Below are positions 16,224 to 24,679 of a DNA stretch of 64,000 nucleotides, piece by piece. How positions within the stretch are numbered: the stretch's first letter is position 1; each line of letters begins with the position of its first letter. The notes below the pieces were generated by a model, which ran no database searches, was not told the origin of the DNA, and saw nothing but the letters and a program-made list of their open reading frames with translations. A program made the translations under genes and the position numbers. This stretch comes from Croceibacterium_B sp035470785 (lineage in GTDB: Bacteria > Pseudomonadota > Alphaproteobacteria > Sphingomonadales > Sphingomonadaceae), in NCBI GenBank assembly GCA_035470785.1, contig DATIQN010000042.1, forward strand, positions 1 to 64,000, in the 5' to 3' direction.

Positions 16224-18396
16224 CCGGGTCGCCGGTCGGTAGCGGCGCCGGCGAAGGCGTCGGCAGCTTGCCGGTCGGCTGCACCCGCAGCCCGTTCCTG
16301 TCGATCCGCAGGTCGACCGGCATGCCGTTGATGTTGGTCGTCAGCGTTGCCCCGTTATCCTGGATTTGCAGGCTCGACTGGCCATCTCCGAGTGGGATTT
16401 CGCCGAGGTCCTGGACGTCCTGCGGCTGAACCGGGCCTTCCGGATTGGGCGACGGGGTCGGCCGCACGGGCCGCGGCGCCGGCGCGATATTGAGCGCCTG
16501 GACCATGAAATCGTGCCAGATCTGGGCGGGCACACTGCCGCCGTGCACGCCGTTGAGCGGCGTGTTGTCGTCGCGGCCGATCCATACGCCGACCACCAGG
16601 TCGCCGGCGTAGCCGACGAACAGCGCGTCGCGATTGTCCTGCGTGGTGCCGGTCTTGCCGAAGCTCGCCACCGGCAGCTTCGCCGCGCGGCCCGTCCCTT
16701 GACTCACAGTGCGCGCCAGCAGTTGCTCGATTTCGTCGTGGTCGGTGCTCGAGAGGCGGTGGCGTTCGGCGAACAGCCAGTCGAACCAGCCTTCGCCTTC
16801 AGCCGGGAAAGCGCGCGGTTCGACCGGGAACTTGTTGCCCGCGACGCCCGCGTAGGCCGAGGTCAGCTCGAGCAGGGTCATCGTCGAGGTGCCGAGCGCG
16901 AGGCTGGGATCGCCGCGCGCGAGCGGCGAGGTCACACCGAGCTTCTTCGCTTCATCGATCACGGCCTCGTCGCCGACCGTCTGCATCAATCTTACCGCGG
17001 CGACGTTGCTCGAGCGAGCGAAGGCGTCGGCCAGCGTGATCCGATCGGAGTAGTTTCCGCTGGCGTTCTTTGGCCGGTACGAGCCCTGCGCGATCTCGCG
17101 GTTGTCGATCGTGCTGTCGGGCGTCATCCCCTTCTCGAACGCGGCAAGGTAGACGAACAGCTTGAAGGTCGAGCCGGGCTGGCGCTGCGCCTGCGTGGCG
17201 CGGTTGAACGGCGACTTCCGGTAATCGGTGCCGCCGACCATGGCGACGACCTCACCGTTGGGATGCATCGCCACCAGCGCTACCTGTGCCCCGCCGAGCG
17301 GCGCGCGCTCGACCACGCGGCGGGCGATCGACTGCAGGCGTGAATCGAGCGTCGTCCTCAGCGTCTGACGCGAATAGCCGACATCGCTCAACTGGCGCGC
17401 CTGCGGCAGCGCCCAGTCGGCGAAATAGGTCCCGGTGGGCAGATCGTTGTTGGGGCGCACGTCGAGGCGGGGCGTGGGTACAGCGCGCGCCTGCGCCGGA
17501 GTCATGTATCCGGCAGCGACTTCGGCTCCGAGCACCGTGCGCATGCGGTTGCTGGCGGCCTTGAAGTTGCCGGTCGGCGCATAGCGCGACGGCGCCTGCA
17601 GCAGACCGGCCAGCATGGCTGCCTGGGCGGGCGTCAGCTTCTCCGGCTGGCGGTGGAAATAATGCAGCGAAGCCGCCCGCAAGCCGTAGGTGTTGTCGCC
17701 GAAATAGGCATTCGACAGGTAGCGCTCGAGAATCTGGTCCTTGGTCAGCCACGCTTCGAGCCAGAACGCGATCAACGCTTCGCGCGCCTTGCGGCCGAGC
17801 GTCTGCTTGGGCGAGAGGAAAGTGAACTTGGCGAGCTGCTGGGTAATCGTGCTGCCGCCCTCTGTGCGACCGGTGGTCAAATCGCTCCAGGCGGCGCGGG
17901 CGATGCCGCGCGGGTCGACGCCCCAGTGCTGGTAGAACCGCCGGTCCTCGATCGCGATGAACGCATGGACGACGTGCGCCGGTAGCTTGGCCACTTGCAC
18001 CGGCTTGTCGACATTCGCCCCATTGCGCGCGATCGGCGTCCCGTCGGCGGCCAGCAGCGTGATCTCGGGCGGGGCAATGGGCTGCAGCGACTTCGACAGC
18101 GGCGCGGTGATCGCCAGCCACAGCACGATGAGGATGAACAGACCGAGGAACGCGAGACTGCCGCGGCCGATCCACCACCAGCGGCTGTGCTTCTTCTTGC
18201 CCACCTCGCCTTGCGAGAGGTCGGACTTTGGCTCCCCCGGCTTTGTCGCGCCGAGATAATGGTCGATCTGTTCGAGCCGCGCCGCCCAGCGGTCTCCGGG
18301 CGCGTCCTGCAGGGAATAGTAAGTGGGCTCGTCGGAATCGCGCGCCGGCGGAACCTCACCCTTTTGCTTGCCGGACCGATCCCAGAACATGCGCAT
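16168..18396 (-). CDS. Class A penicillin-binding protein (PBP1A-type)
   Basis: A 742-residue bifunctional peptidoglycan synthase. A cytosolic N-terminus of about 78 residues is followed by one membrane helix (79-98). The GT51 transglycosylase domain has catalytic E150 in IAIEDRRFYQHWGVDPRG, plus GGSTITQQLAK. The transpeptidase domain has S409-T-F-K412, SSN (462-464) and KTGTT from K581. A proline-rich stretch (about 640-670) and a short beta-like C-terminal module (QSSLQIQDNGATLTTNINGMPVDLRID) end the protein. The last residues are coded within the end of truA on the other strand. It is a single-gene unit on the minus strand. Confidence 0.94.
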   Translation of the reverse strand: MRMFWDRSGKQKGEVPPARDSDEPTYYSLQDAPGDRWAARLEQIDHYLGATKPGEPKSDLSQGEVGKKKHSRWWWIGRGSLAFLGLFILIVLWLAITAPLSKSLQPIAPPEITLLAADGTPIARNGANVDKPVQVAKLPAHVVHAFIAIEDRRFYQHWGVDPRGIARAAWSDLTTGRTEGGSTITQQLAKFTFLSPKQTLGRKAREALIAFWLEAWLTKDQILERYLSNAYFGDNTYGLRAASLHYFHRQPEKLTPAQAAMLAGLLQAPSRYAPTGNFKAASNRMRTVLGAEVAAGYMTPAQARAVPTPRLDVRPNNDLPTGTYFADWALPQARQLSDVGYSRQTLRTTLDSRLQSIARRVVERAPLGGAQVALVAMHPNGEVVAMVGGTDYRKSPFNRATQAQRQPGSTFKLFVYLAAFEKGMTPDSTIDNREIAQGSYRPKNASGNYSDRITLADAFARSSNVAAVRLMQTVGDEAVIDEAKKLGVTSPLARGDPSLALGTSTMTLLELTSAYAGVAGNKFPVEPRAFPAEGEGWFDWLFAERHRLSSTDHDEIEQLLARTVSQGTGRAAKLPVASFGKTGTTQDNRDALFVGYAGDLVVGVWIGRDDNTPLNGVHGGSVPAQIWHDFMVQALNIAPAPRPVRPTPSPNPEGPVQPQDVQDLGEIPLGDGQSSLQIQDNGATLTTNINGMPVDLRIDRNGLRVQPTGKLPTPSPAPLPTGDPAIRPDRAPSRSTGPQPAR

Positions 18397-18439
18397 CGCT
18401 TACTGTTTTAACTCCATAACACAGTTTGGCGAGAGCCGG

Positions 18440-19179
18440 TTAGAAATCAAGCCCGAGCGCAACGAACGTATGGAAGCCGCTGCCCCCACCGTCGGTAAAC
18501 GTCGGTCCCCCCGATGCAAGCAATCGCAATGGGCCCTTGAGGTCGACAATGCCGCCAACCCCCAGGCGCGTCGAGGCTCGCCCACCGACGGTGTCCGCGC
18601 CTTGCCGGTCGGCCTCGGCGCCGACGAGCACCGTCTTGCTCACCTGCCGCGTTACCGCAACGCCGCCGGTCCAGTAATCGCGATTGCCTGAACCCGGATT
18701 GACCGCATAGCCGCCGCCGCCGAACACCGACCACCGACCACCGGCCCATGTCCTTTTGCGCCCAGACGGACAGCAACGCCGTGACGCGCCCTGCCCCCAT
18801 CTCTTGGCTCGCGGTCGGCAATGTCACGCCGGGGAAGGCGGCGATCTGCATTCCGGCTTCTTCGTCGTGATAGAAGCCGTATTTCACCGAGGCTTCGAGA
18901 TCGCCCGCCCCCCCCGCGCCACCCTCGCGCATCGTGCGTGTAGGCGGCCGGCACGCCAAGCGTCAGCTGCAGGTCGGACGCGGCGTCGTAGTTGATTTCG
19001 GTCTCCAGCGCGCCGGCGAATTCATTGCCGCTGCCGTCGGCTTCGAACAGCGGGGCATAGATCTCCCAATGCCCCACCTCGGTCGGTTCGGGATCGTCGG
19101 TCAGGAACGGCGGGCCGGCGCTGGCCGGCACGGGAACGGCCAGCAATGCGAGGCCGAGCACAAACCCAACGCGACTCAC
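18440..19179 (-). pseudogene. Outer-membrane-type protein gene broken by two frameshifts
   Basis: Three consecutive frames together spell one protein of about 243 residues. A signal peptide (cleavage after ASA) begins at 19179. The first break is in a run of eight G (plus-strand C at 18908-18915); with seven, the frame joins ...YTHDARGWRGGAGDLEASVKYGF. The second is an exact 7-bp tandem duplication (ACCGACC at 18726-18732 and 18733-18739). Removing one copy restores ...MGRWSVFGGGGYAVNPG. Total length minus 8 is a multiple of three. The product resembles the MetA-pathway-of-phenol-degradation / transporter-like outer membrane beta-barrel group (weak). The start overlaps the preceding gene's stop as ATGA. 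Sequencing error at the G tract is possible; the duplication is harder to explain that way. Confidence 0.85.
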
Positions 19180-19988
19180 GCCTTGGCCGAACTTTCGTGC
19201 CCCGGATGTTCGCCCGGCCGCTGCGGGATCAGCCAGATCAGCACGACGATGGCGGCCGCCAGCACCAGCGAGGCGACCGGCCGGCTAAGGTCGAAACCCC
19301 CTTTGTCGATCGGCTTGTCGAACAGATCGCCGAGCGTCGCGCCCAACGGACGCGTGAGGATGAACGCGGCCCAGAACAGCATGACGTGGCTGAGGCGGGT
19401 CCAGAAATAGAACGCCGCGATGACCGCCAGCGATGCGCCGAAGAAGAGCGCCCCGCCGCCGTAGCCGAGGCTCGAATCGGCGATCCAGTCGCCGAGCGCG
19501 GTGCCGAGTGTCTGCGAGAAGGTGATCGTGATCCAGTAGAACGTCTCTTCGCGCGGGCTGACGATGGTGTTGACCGAGATCGACCCGCAAGTCCGATGCC
19601 ACGCGAACAGCGACAGCAGCACCAGCGCAAAGAGCAGGGTGGAGCCGCCGGCGTAGCCGATGCCGATAGAACGCGTTGCGAAATCGGCCAGCGTCGTGCC
19701 GGCTGTCGTCGAGGCGACGATGGTCGCCCAGTACAACCAGGGGTTGAATTTGCGCGCCCTGATCTGCGCCCAGACGAGAACGATCAGCAGCACCCCGAAG
19801 ATCGCCGTCCCGACTAGATAGCCGTTGAACCCGCCAGCACCCGCTTCCGGCGTGGTCTCGCCTAGCCAGCTCATCGAAACGGTGTCGCCGCCGGTCTCAC
19901 CGAGCGTAGTGGCGAGGACCTTGATAATCCAGAACCCCAGCGTGACCGCGGGGACCTTGGTCAGCGCACGGAATTGGGCGTCGGTCAC
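19176..19988 (-). CDS. Polytopic membrane protein, COG4705 type, with four-fold internal repeats
   Basis: A 270-residue membrane protein with about eight helices. The same short motif recurs four times: KVLATTLGETGGD, STTAGTTLADFATRSIGIGYAGG, FSQTLGTALGDWIADSSLGYGGG and LTRPLGATLGDLFDKP. This points to ancient duplications of a two-helix unit. The acidic residue after TLG/TTL in every copy could line a transport path (inference). The best match in my knowledge is the uncharacterised COG4705 membrane-protein group. I chose the GTG at 19988 because it follows the cobS stop after one base and the protein then begins VTDAQFRALTKVPAVTLG. Its stop overlaps the start of the broken outer-membrane gene. 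Confidence 0.8.
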   Translation of the reverse strand: MTDAQFRALTKVPAVTLGFWIIKVLATTLGETGGDTVSMSWLGETTPEAGAGGFNGYLVGTAIFGVLLIVLVWAQIRARKFNPWLYWATIVASTTAGTTLADFATRSIGIGYAGGSTLLFALVLLSLFAWHRTCGSISVNTIVSPREETFYWITITFSQTLGTALGDWIADSSLGYGGGALFFGASLAVIAAFYFWTRLSHVMLFWAAFILTRPLGATLGDLFDKPIDKGGFDLSRPVASLVLAAAIVVLIWLIPQRPGEHPGHESSAKA

Positions 19989-19989
19989 A

Positions 19990-20973
19990 TCAAGCCTTCG
20001 CGACGACGCTTTCCGGCAACTCGTCGCCAAACACGCGCTGGTAATACTCCGCCACCAGCATCCGCTCGGCCTCGTCGCACTTATTGAGGAACGTGACGCG
20101 GAAAGCGAAACCGACGTCGCCGAAAATCTCGGCGTTCTGCGCCCAGGTGATCACCGTGCGCGGGCTCATCACCGTCGAGATGTCGCCGCCGATGAAGCCC
20201 TGGCGGGTCAGCTCCGCGACGCGGATCATGTCGGCGATGGTCTTGTCGGCGATCTTGGTCTTTGACTTGACGATCTCGAGCTCGACGTCGGCCGGCAGGT
20301 AGTTGAGCGCGGTGACGATGTTCCAGCGGTCCATCTGGCCTTGGTTGATCGCCTGGGTGCCGTGATAGAGCCCGCTGGTGTCGCCGAGGCCGACCGTGTT
20401 GGCGGTCGAGAACAGGCGGAACCAAGGGTTCGGACGGATCACGCGGTTCTGGTCGAGCAGCGTCAGCTTGCCCGACTGCTCGAGCACGCGCTGGATAACG
20501 AACATCACGTCGGGACGGCCGGCGTCGTATTCGTCGAACACCAACGCCACCGGATGCTGCAGCGCCCACGGCAGCAGGCCTTCGCGGAACTCGGTAACCT
20601 GCAGCCCGTCGCGCAGCACGATCGCGTCGCGACCGACGAGGTCGATGCGGCTGATGTGCGCGTCGAGGTTGATGCGAATGCACGGCCAGTTGAGCCGGGC
20701 GGCGACCTGCTCGATGTGCGTCGACTTGCCGGTGCCGTGATAACCCTGGATCATGACACGGCGATTGTGCGCAAAGCCAGCCAGGATCGCGAGCGTGGTG
20801 TCCGTATCGAACACGTAGGCGTCGTCAATATCGGGCACGCGCTCGTCGGCCTTGGAGAAGGCGGGGACTTTCCAGTCGCTATCGATGCCGAACGTCTTGC
20901 GGACGTCGACTTCGGTGTCGGGGGCGGCCATCAGCGTGCCGGATTCGCCGTGGGTAGAGGTCATTTCATTCAT
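19990..20973 (-). CDS. cobS: Cobaltochelatase subunit CobS (MoxR-type AAA+ ATPase)
   Basis: A 327-residue AAA+ ATPase matching CobS, which with CobT and CobN inserts cobalt in aerobic B12 synthesis. It has Walker A GYHGTGKS (77-84), Walker B VALVFDEYDAG and the sensor region LFSTANTVGLGDTSGLYHGT. The N-terminal half includes VDVRKTFGIDSDWKVPAFS. No cobT, cobN or other B12 gene is nearby. The downstream genes are membrane and envelope proteins, so this copy may serve the usual CobS-CobT pair encoded elsewhere. The start is the ATG at 20973; an ATG three codons in is an alternative. Confidence 0.9.
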   Translation of the reverse strand: MNEMTSTHGESGTLMAAPDTEVDVRKTFGIDSDWKVPAFSKADERVPDIDDAYVFDTDTTLAILAGFAHNRRVMIQGYHGTGKSTHIEQVAARLNWPCIRINLDAHISRIDLVGRDAIVLRDGLQVTEFREGLLPWALQHPVALVFDEYDAGRPDVMFVIQRVLEQSGKLTLLDQNRVIRPNPWFRLFSTANTVGLGDTSGLYHGTQAINQGQMDRWNIVTALNYLPADVELEIVKSKTKIADKTIADMIRVAELTRQGFIGGDISTVMSPRTVITWAQNAEIFGDVGFAFRVTFLNKCDEAERMLVAEYYQRVFGDELPESVVAKA

Positions 20974-21049
20974 CGCGCGCCACGCCTAGACGCGCGGACT
21001 TAGTGCTGCAACAAACAATGGCAACTGTCTGCCGAGAGGGAAACGCTCC

Positions 21050-21691
21050 ATGAAGATTTACGGATTTCCGCTGTCGCCGTTCGTGCGCAAGGTCGTTGTC
21101 GCCGCGCGCGAGAAGGGGCTTGAGTATGACCTGATCCCGGCCAACCCGAGCCAGCCGACCGAAGAGTTCCTCAAGGTCAGCCCTTTCAGCAAGATCCCGG
21201 CGATCGAGGACGGTGAATTCTGCCTCGCCGATTCGACCGCGATCGTCACCTACCTTGACGCCAAGTACCCCGAGCCGGCGCTGTTCCCGGCCGACCCAGA
21301 GGCGCGCGGACGCGCCGTGTGGTTCGAAGAGGTGTCCGACACTGTGCTGGTCCCGGCCGGCGCGCCGATCGTGGTCAACCGCTTCCTGCGGCCGAAGATT
21401 TTCGGCACCGACGGTGACGAAGCCGCGGCGCTGGCTGGCGAGGAAGCGATCAGGAAGCCGCTCGGCTATCTCGAGAGCGCTGTCAGCGACAGCGGCTGGC
21501 TCGACTGGAACTACTCGATCGGCGACATCGCCGTAGCGTGCACGATCAAGACGCTCAGCTACACCGGCTGGACGCTCGATGCGGCAACTTATCCCAAGCT
21601 CGCTGCATGGTACGGCCGGGTGACCGAGCGTGCGGCCTGGCAGCAGGCCGCCGACGAGGAAGACGCGGTCTTCGCTTCGATGAAGGGTTAG
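21050..21691 (+). CDS. Glutathione S-transferase family protein (1)
   Basis: A 213-residue cytosolic GST. The thioredoxin-like domain begins MKIYGFPLSPFVRKV with a candidate catalytic S9. It has the cis-proline SKIPAIED and the glutathione gamma-glutamyl binding motif DSTAIVTYL. The helical domain contains WLDWNYSIGDIAVACTIKTL, the usual N-capping box (SIGDIA). The Ser-type active site is like theta/zeta or beta GSTs. The stop overlaps that of the convergent hxlR gene (TTAG). It is the first of six GST genes in 10 kb. Confidence 0.9.
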   Translation: MKIYGFPLSPFVRKVVVAAREKGLEYDLIPANPSQPTEEFLKVSPFSKIPAIEDGEFCLADSTAIVTYLDAKYPEPALFPADPEARGRAVWFEEVSDTVLVPAGAPIVVNRFLRPKIFGTDGDEAAALAGEEAIRKPLGYLESAVSDSGWLDWNYSIGDIAVACTIKTLSYTGWTLDAATYPKLAAWYGRVTERAAWQQAADEEDAVFASMKG

Positions 21692-22380
21692 CCTACCTTG
21701 GCGGGCAGGTGGAACAGATCGATGAAGCGATCCGCAAGTGCGCGGTCGCCCTCGATCCGGACCCTATGCCCCGCCAGCTCTTGCGGGGGCACCTTGCCGT
21801 AGAACACCGCCGCGAGCAGCGGTGCGGCAGGGGCGCGGAAGATGATCTGCGCGTCGTCTACCGATCCTCGCCTGATCGGCAACTGGCCGTCCTTCAATTC
21901 CGCCAGGTAGCCTTCGCCGGCGACATCGAAACCGATGGTCGCGTTGAATTCCTTCGCGCGCGCCTTGTCGAGCATCGTGCGGAAGCTCAGCATCAAGGAG
22001 ACCGGCGAGAGCGGCAACGTCGGGTCATGCCGCGTCGAAGTCGCCGCCCAGCGGCCGAGCTCCTGGATCGCTGGCTCGGCGAGATAGCCCCATTCGGTGA
22101 GCTCGTAGATCTGCACGTTGGCCGGTGGCGGCAAGGTGCGCCGCACAACCGCGCCGGCGCGCTCGAGGCTTTCGAGCCGCTCCGTGAGTACTTTGGCGCT
22201 GATCCCGCTCAGCGCTTTGCGCAGTTCCGAGAATCGGCGCCCGCCTAGCATCAGCTCGCGGATCACCAGCAGCGACCAGCGCTCGCCGACCAATTCCATA
22301 GCAAAAGCAGTACCGCACGCGTCCTCGTACCACCGGCCGTGGCGGGCGTCGGACGACTCGGTTTCTTTTTGTAACTTCAC
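21688..22380 (-). CDS. HxlR-family transcriptional regulator with C-terminal SCP2-like domain
   Basis: A 230-residue regulator. The HxlR winged helix (about 15-110) shows YEDACGTAFAMELVGERWSLLVIRELMLGGRRFSELRKALSGISAKVLTERL-type sequence in order. The C-terminal half (about 135-228), with DVAGEGYLAELKDGQLPIRRG and a final IDLFHLPAKVG, looks like a sterol-carrier (SCP2) domain. That fusion is common in proteobacterial HxlR proteins and may bind a small hydrophobic ligand. I start at the GTG at 22380 (VKLQKE), since the longer frame reads through the promoter. It is divergent from the DUF899 gene and probably controls it and itself through the operators at 22361-22396. Confidence 0.88.
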   Translation of the reverse strand: MKLQKETESSDARHGRWYEDACGTAFAMELVGERWSLLVIRELMLGGRRFSELRKALSGISAKVLTERLESLERAGAVVRRTLPPPANVQIYELTEWGYLAEPAIQELGRWAATSTRHDPTLPLSPVSLMLSFRTMLDKARAKEFNATIGFDVAGEGYLAELKDGQLPIRRGSVDDAQIIFRAPAAPLLAAVFYGKVPPQELAGHRVRIEGDRALADRFIDLFHLPAKVG

Positions 22381-22396
22381 GGTTGCTTTTAGTAAC
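22361..22396. promoter_or_regulatory. Two tandem palindromic operators, likely HxlR sites
   Basis: On the minus strand GTTACTAAAAGCAAC and GTTACAAAAAGAAAC lie exactly 21 bp (two helical turns) apart, at 22382-22396 and 22361-22375. Each is an imperfect 15-bp palindrome with GTT/AAC ends, like known HxlR boxes. The inner copy overlaps the first codons of hxlR; the outer copy is 55 bp before the DUF899 ATG. Confidence 0.65.
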
Positions 22397-22451
22397 TCAT
22401 TGCGGCACGAATCGCAAGTCCCGAGTCGCGGAAGCCCAGGAGAGGTTGGAA

Positions 22452-23171
22452 ATGAGCGACACCGCCACACTGCCACCCGAGGCTGAGCTTCAACCGGCGC
22501 AAGAGGTCGCGGCGACGAGCAAGACTCGCTGGATCGGCGAGAGCGCCGACTACCGCCAGGCTCGCACGGCGCTGCTGGCCGATGAAATTGCCCTGCGCCG
22601 CCAGATCCAGCGCGTGGCCGAACGACGCCGGGCACTGCCGCCCGGTCCGGTGGCCGAAAACTATCGCTTCCGCGACGAGCAGGGCAACGAGATCGGGCTG
22701 GCCGACCTGTTTGGCGAGCACGACACGCTGTTCACCTATCTGTGGATGTACGGCCCGGAGCGAAAGCGCCCTTGCCCGATGTGCACCTCGTTTGTCGGCT
22801 CGCTCGACATTCCCGCGCGCGATATCGAGCAGCGCCTCTCGATCGCCATAATCGGCCGCTCGCCCGTCGCCCGCCAGCTCGCGTTTGCCCGTGAGCGGGG
22901 ATGGCGCAATCTCAAGTTCTACCAACCCATCGGCGAGGACTTCGCTCGCGATTTCCAGTGGATCGTCGATGGCGACGAGTGGGCCCAGGTGCTCGTATGG
23001 AAGCGCGACGGCGAGCAGGCCCGGCTGTTCTGGGCGGCCGAAGGCGGCTTCGAAACGGCAGACCCCGGCTTCGATCCACACCTCGCGCCCGATCCGACCC
23101 CGCTCTGGACCGTCCTCGACTGGACGCCTGATGGTCGCGCGGCCGACTGGTATCCAAAGCTCGAATACTGA
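22452..23171 (+). CDS. DUF899-family thioredoxin-like protein
   Basis: A 239-residue DUF899 protein with a thioredoxin-like core. The N-terminal part (TRWIGESADYRQARTALLADEIALRRQIQRVAERRRALP) and YRFRDEQGNEIGLADLFGEHDTLFTYLWMYG are typical. CPMCTSF holds a CxxC pair like that of many family members. RARDFQWIV-type and LDWTPDGRAADWYPKLEY complete the fold. The function is not established in the literature I know; a redox role is plausible. The ATG at 22452 follows GAGGTTGGAA. It leads the plus-strand cluster and is divergent from hxlR. Confidence 0.85.
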   Translation: MSDTATLPPEAELQPAQEVAATSKTRWIGESADYRQARTALLADEIALRRQIQRVAERRRALPPGPVAENYRFRDEQGNEIGLADLFGEHDTLFTYLWMYGPERKRPCPMCTSFVGSLDIPARDIEQRLSIAIIGRSPVARQLAFARERGWRNLKFYQPIGEDFARDFQWIVDGDEWAQVLVWKRDGEQARLFWAAEGGFETADPGFDPHLAPDPTPLWTVLDWTPDGRAADWYPKLEY

Positions 23172-23198
23172 CCCGATCCGAAGAACAGGAGACTGACG

Positions 23199-23633
23199 AT
23201 GAGCAAGATGATCTTCGTGAACCTGCCGGTGGCCGACCTGCCGAAGTCGCGCGCCTTCTACGAAGCCGTCGGCTTCACCAACAACCCGCAGTTCACCAAT
23301 GAGAGCGCCGCGGCGATGGTCTGGTCGGATACGATCGTCGTCATGCTGCTGAAGCATGAGTTCTGGAAGACCTTCACCAGCAAGACGATCCCGAATGCCA
23401 AGGAGAGCGCGCAAGTGCTGCTTTGCGTCGGGATGGACAGCCGCGAGGCGGTCGATGCGATCGTGGCCGATGCAACGCGCGCCGGCGGCGAGGCGGACCC
23501 GACGCCGACACAGGATCACGGCTTCATGTTCGGCCGCAGCTTCGAGGATCCCGACGGCCACATCTGGGAGACGATGTGGATGGATCCCAAGGTCGCAGCC
23601 GGCGAGATGCCGGTCGAACATATCGAAGCCTGA
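23199..23633 (+). CDS. VOC-family (glyoxalase/bleomycin resistance-like) protein
   Basis: A 144-residue vicinal-oxygen-chelate protein. It starts MSKMIFVNLPVADLPKSRAFYEAVGF, the usual first beta-alpha unit, and ends FEDPDGHIWETMWMD, with a glutamate in the place of the family's metal ligand. It looks like the VOC group that acts on or binds small electrophiles; the substrate is unknown. It starts 27 bp after the DUF899 gene, with AACAGGAGAC as ribosome site, and is followed 11 bp later by a GST gene. Confidence 0.87.
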   Translation: MSKMIFVNLPVADLPKSRAFYEAVGFTNNPQFTNESAAAMVWSDTIVVMLLKHEFWKTFTSKTIPNAKESAQVLLCVGMDSREAVDAIVADATRAGGEADPTPTQDHGFMFGRSFEDPDGHIWETMWMDPKVAAGEMPVEHIEA

Positions 23634-23644
23634 GGAGAACTGGC

Positions 23645-24316
23645 ATGGCCACAAAACCCGCACCTGTCGTCACCGCGTTCGACTGGGTTCCCGACTTCGC
23701 CAAGGGACTCGTTCGCGATTTGCGCGTGCGCTGGGCATTCGAAGAACTCGGCACCCCTTATGCCGTGGAGAAGTTTGGCGCCGCCAGTCCTCGGCCCGAG
23801 AATTACGTGAACTGGCAGCCGTTCGAGCAGGTTCCGGCTTTTCGCGACGGCCAGGTCGAGATCTTCGAAACCGGTGCGATCCTGCTCTACATCGCCGAAA
23901 AACACGACGCGCTGCTGCCGCGGGACCAGAAGGCACGCTGGCGGGCGATCTCGTGGCTCTTCGCCGGGCTCAACAGCGTCGAGCCCTCGCTCATGCGCTA
24001 TTTCGCCTACGAAGTGTTCAACAAGGGCAAGGACTGGGCCGAGGGCGCGAAGGAAGCGGTCCTGCCGCTGCTGCGCCAGAAGCTCAAGCGGGTGAGCGAC
24101 GCGCTCGGCGACAACGACTGGCTCGCCGGCGAATTCTCGATCGCCGACATCATGATGGTGACCGTGCTCAACAACCTGAAGGACACCGGCTTCGTCGCGG
24201 AATACCCGAACCTCGCCGCATACCACGCGCGCGGAACCGCGCGGCCGGCATATCAGCGCGCGCTCGAGGCGCAATTGGCCGACTTCGACGGCCCGCCGCC
24301 GCAAGGAAGAGGCTGA
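23645..24316 (+). CDS. Glutathione S-transferase family protein (2)
   Basis: A 223-residue GST. The first strand is atypical (VTAFDWVPDFAKGLVRDLRVRWAFEELG): no Ser, Tyr or Cys is in the usual catalytic spot. The glutathione-binding parts are intact: PFEQVPAF with cis-proline and ETGAILLYI. The helical domain has WLAGEFSIADIMMVTVL. It is clearly paralogous to the GST at 25960, sharing KGLVRD-RVRWA-EE and the ending ARPAYQRAL-AQLADF. The ATG at 23645 follows GAGGAGAACTGGC. It lies within the plus-strand cluster between VOC and DUF1428 genes. Confidence 0.9.
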   Translation: MATKPAPVVTAFDWVPDFAKGLVRDLRVRWAFEELGTPYAVEKFGAASPRPENYVNWQPFEQVPAFRDGQVEIFETGAILLYIAEKHDALLPRDQKARWRAISWLFAGLNSVEPSLMRYFAYEVFNKGKDWAEGAKEAVLPLLRQKLKRVSDALGDNDWLAGEFSIADIMMVTVLNNLKDTGFVAEYPNLAAYHARGTARPAYQRALEAQLADFDGPPPQGRG

Positions 24317-24319
24317 GCC

Positions 24320-24679
24320 ATGCATCTCGACGGCTTCGTCATCCCGGTGCCCGAGGCCAAGCGGCAGGCCTATCTCGAGATGGCCCGGTGGTTCGACCAG
24401 GCGATGATCGACCTCGGCGCGCTAGAGATCGTCGAGGGCTGGGAAACCGACGTGCCCGATGGCAAACGCACCGACTTCCGCAAGGCGGTGGCTGCCGAGC
24501 CGGGCGAGAAGATCGTCTTCTCGTGGATCCTTTGGCCCGACAAGGCGACCGCCGACGCCGCACACGAGGCGATCCACCAGGACGAGCGCTTCAAGGCGAT
24601 GACCGAGTTGCCGTTCGACGGACGGCGGATGATCTTCGGCTCGTTCGAGCCGATCCTGAACTTAAGGAGAGAACCATGA
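24320..24679 (+). CDS. DUF1428 (YbaA-like) protein
   Basis: A 119-residue DUF1428 protein with the dimeric alpha/beta-barrel pattern: DGFVIPVPEAKRQAYLEMARW, ALEIVEGWETDVPDGKRTDF, VFSWILWPDKATADAAHEAI and the closing FDGRRMIFGSFEPIL. The family (E. coli YbaA) has no proven function. The gene sits 3 bp after the preceding GST gene and overlaps the next VOC gene as ATGA, so it is certainly part of the operon. Confidence 0.88.
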   Translation: MHLDGFVIPVPEAKRQAYLEMARWFDQAMIDLGALEIVEGWETDVPDGKRTDFRKAVAAEPGEKIVFSWILWPDKATADAAHEAIHQDERFKAMTELPFDGRRMIFGSFEPILNLRREP

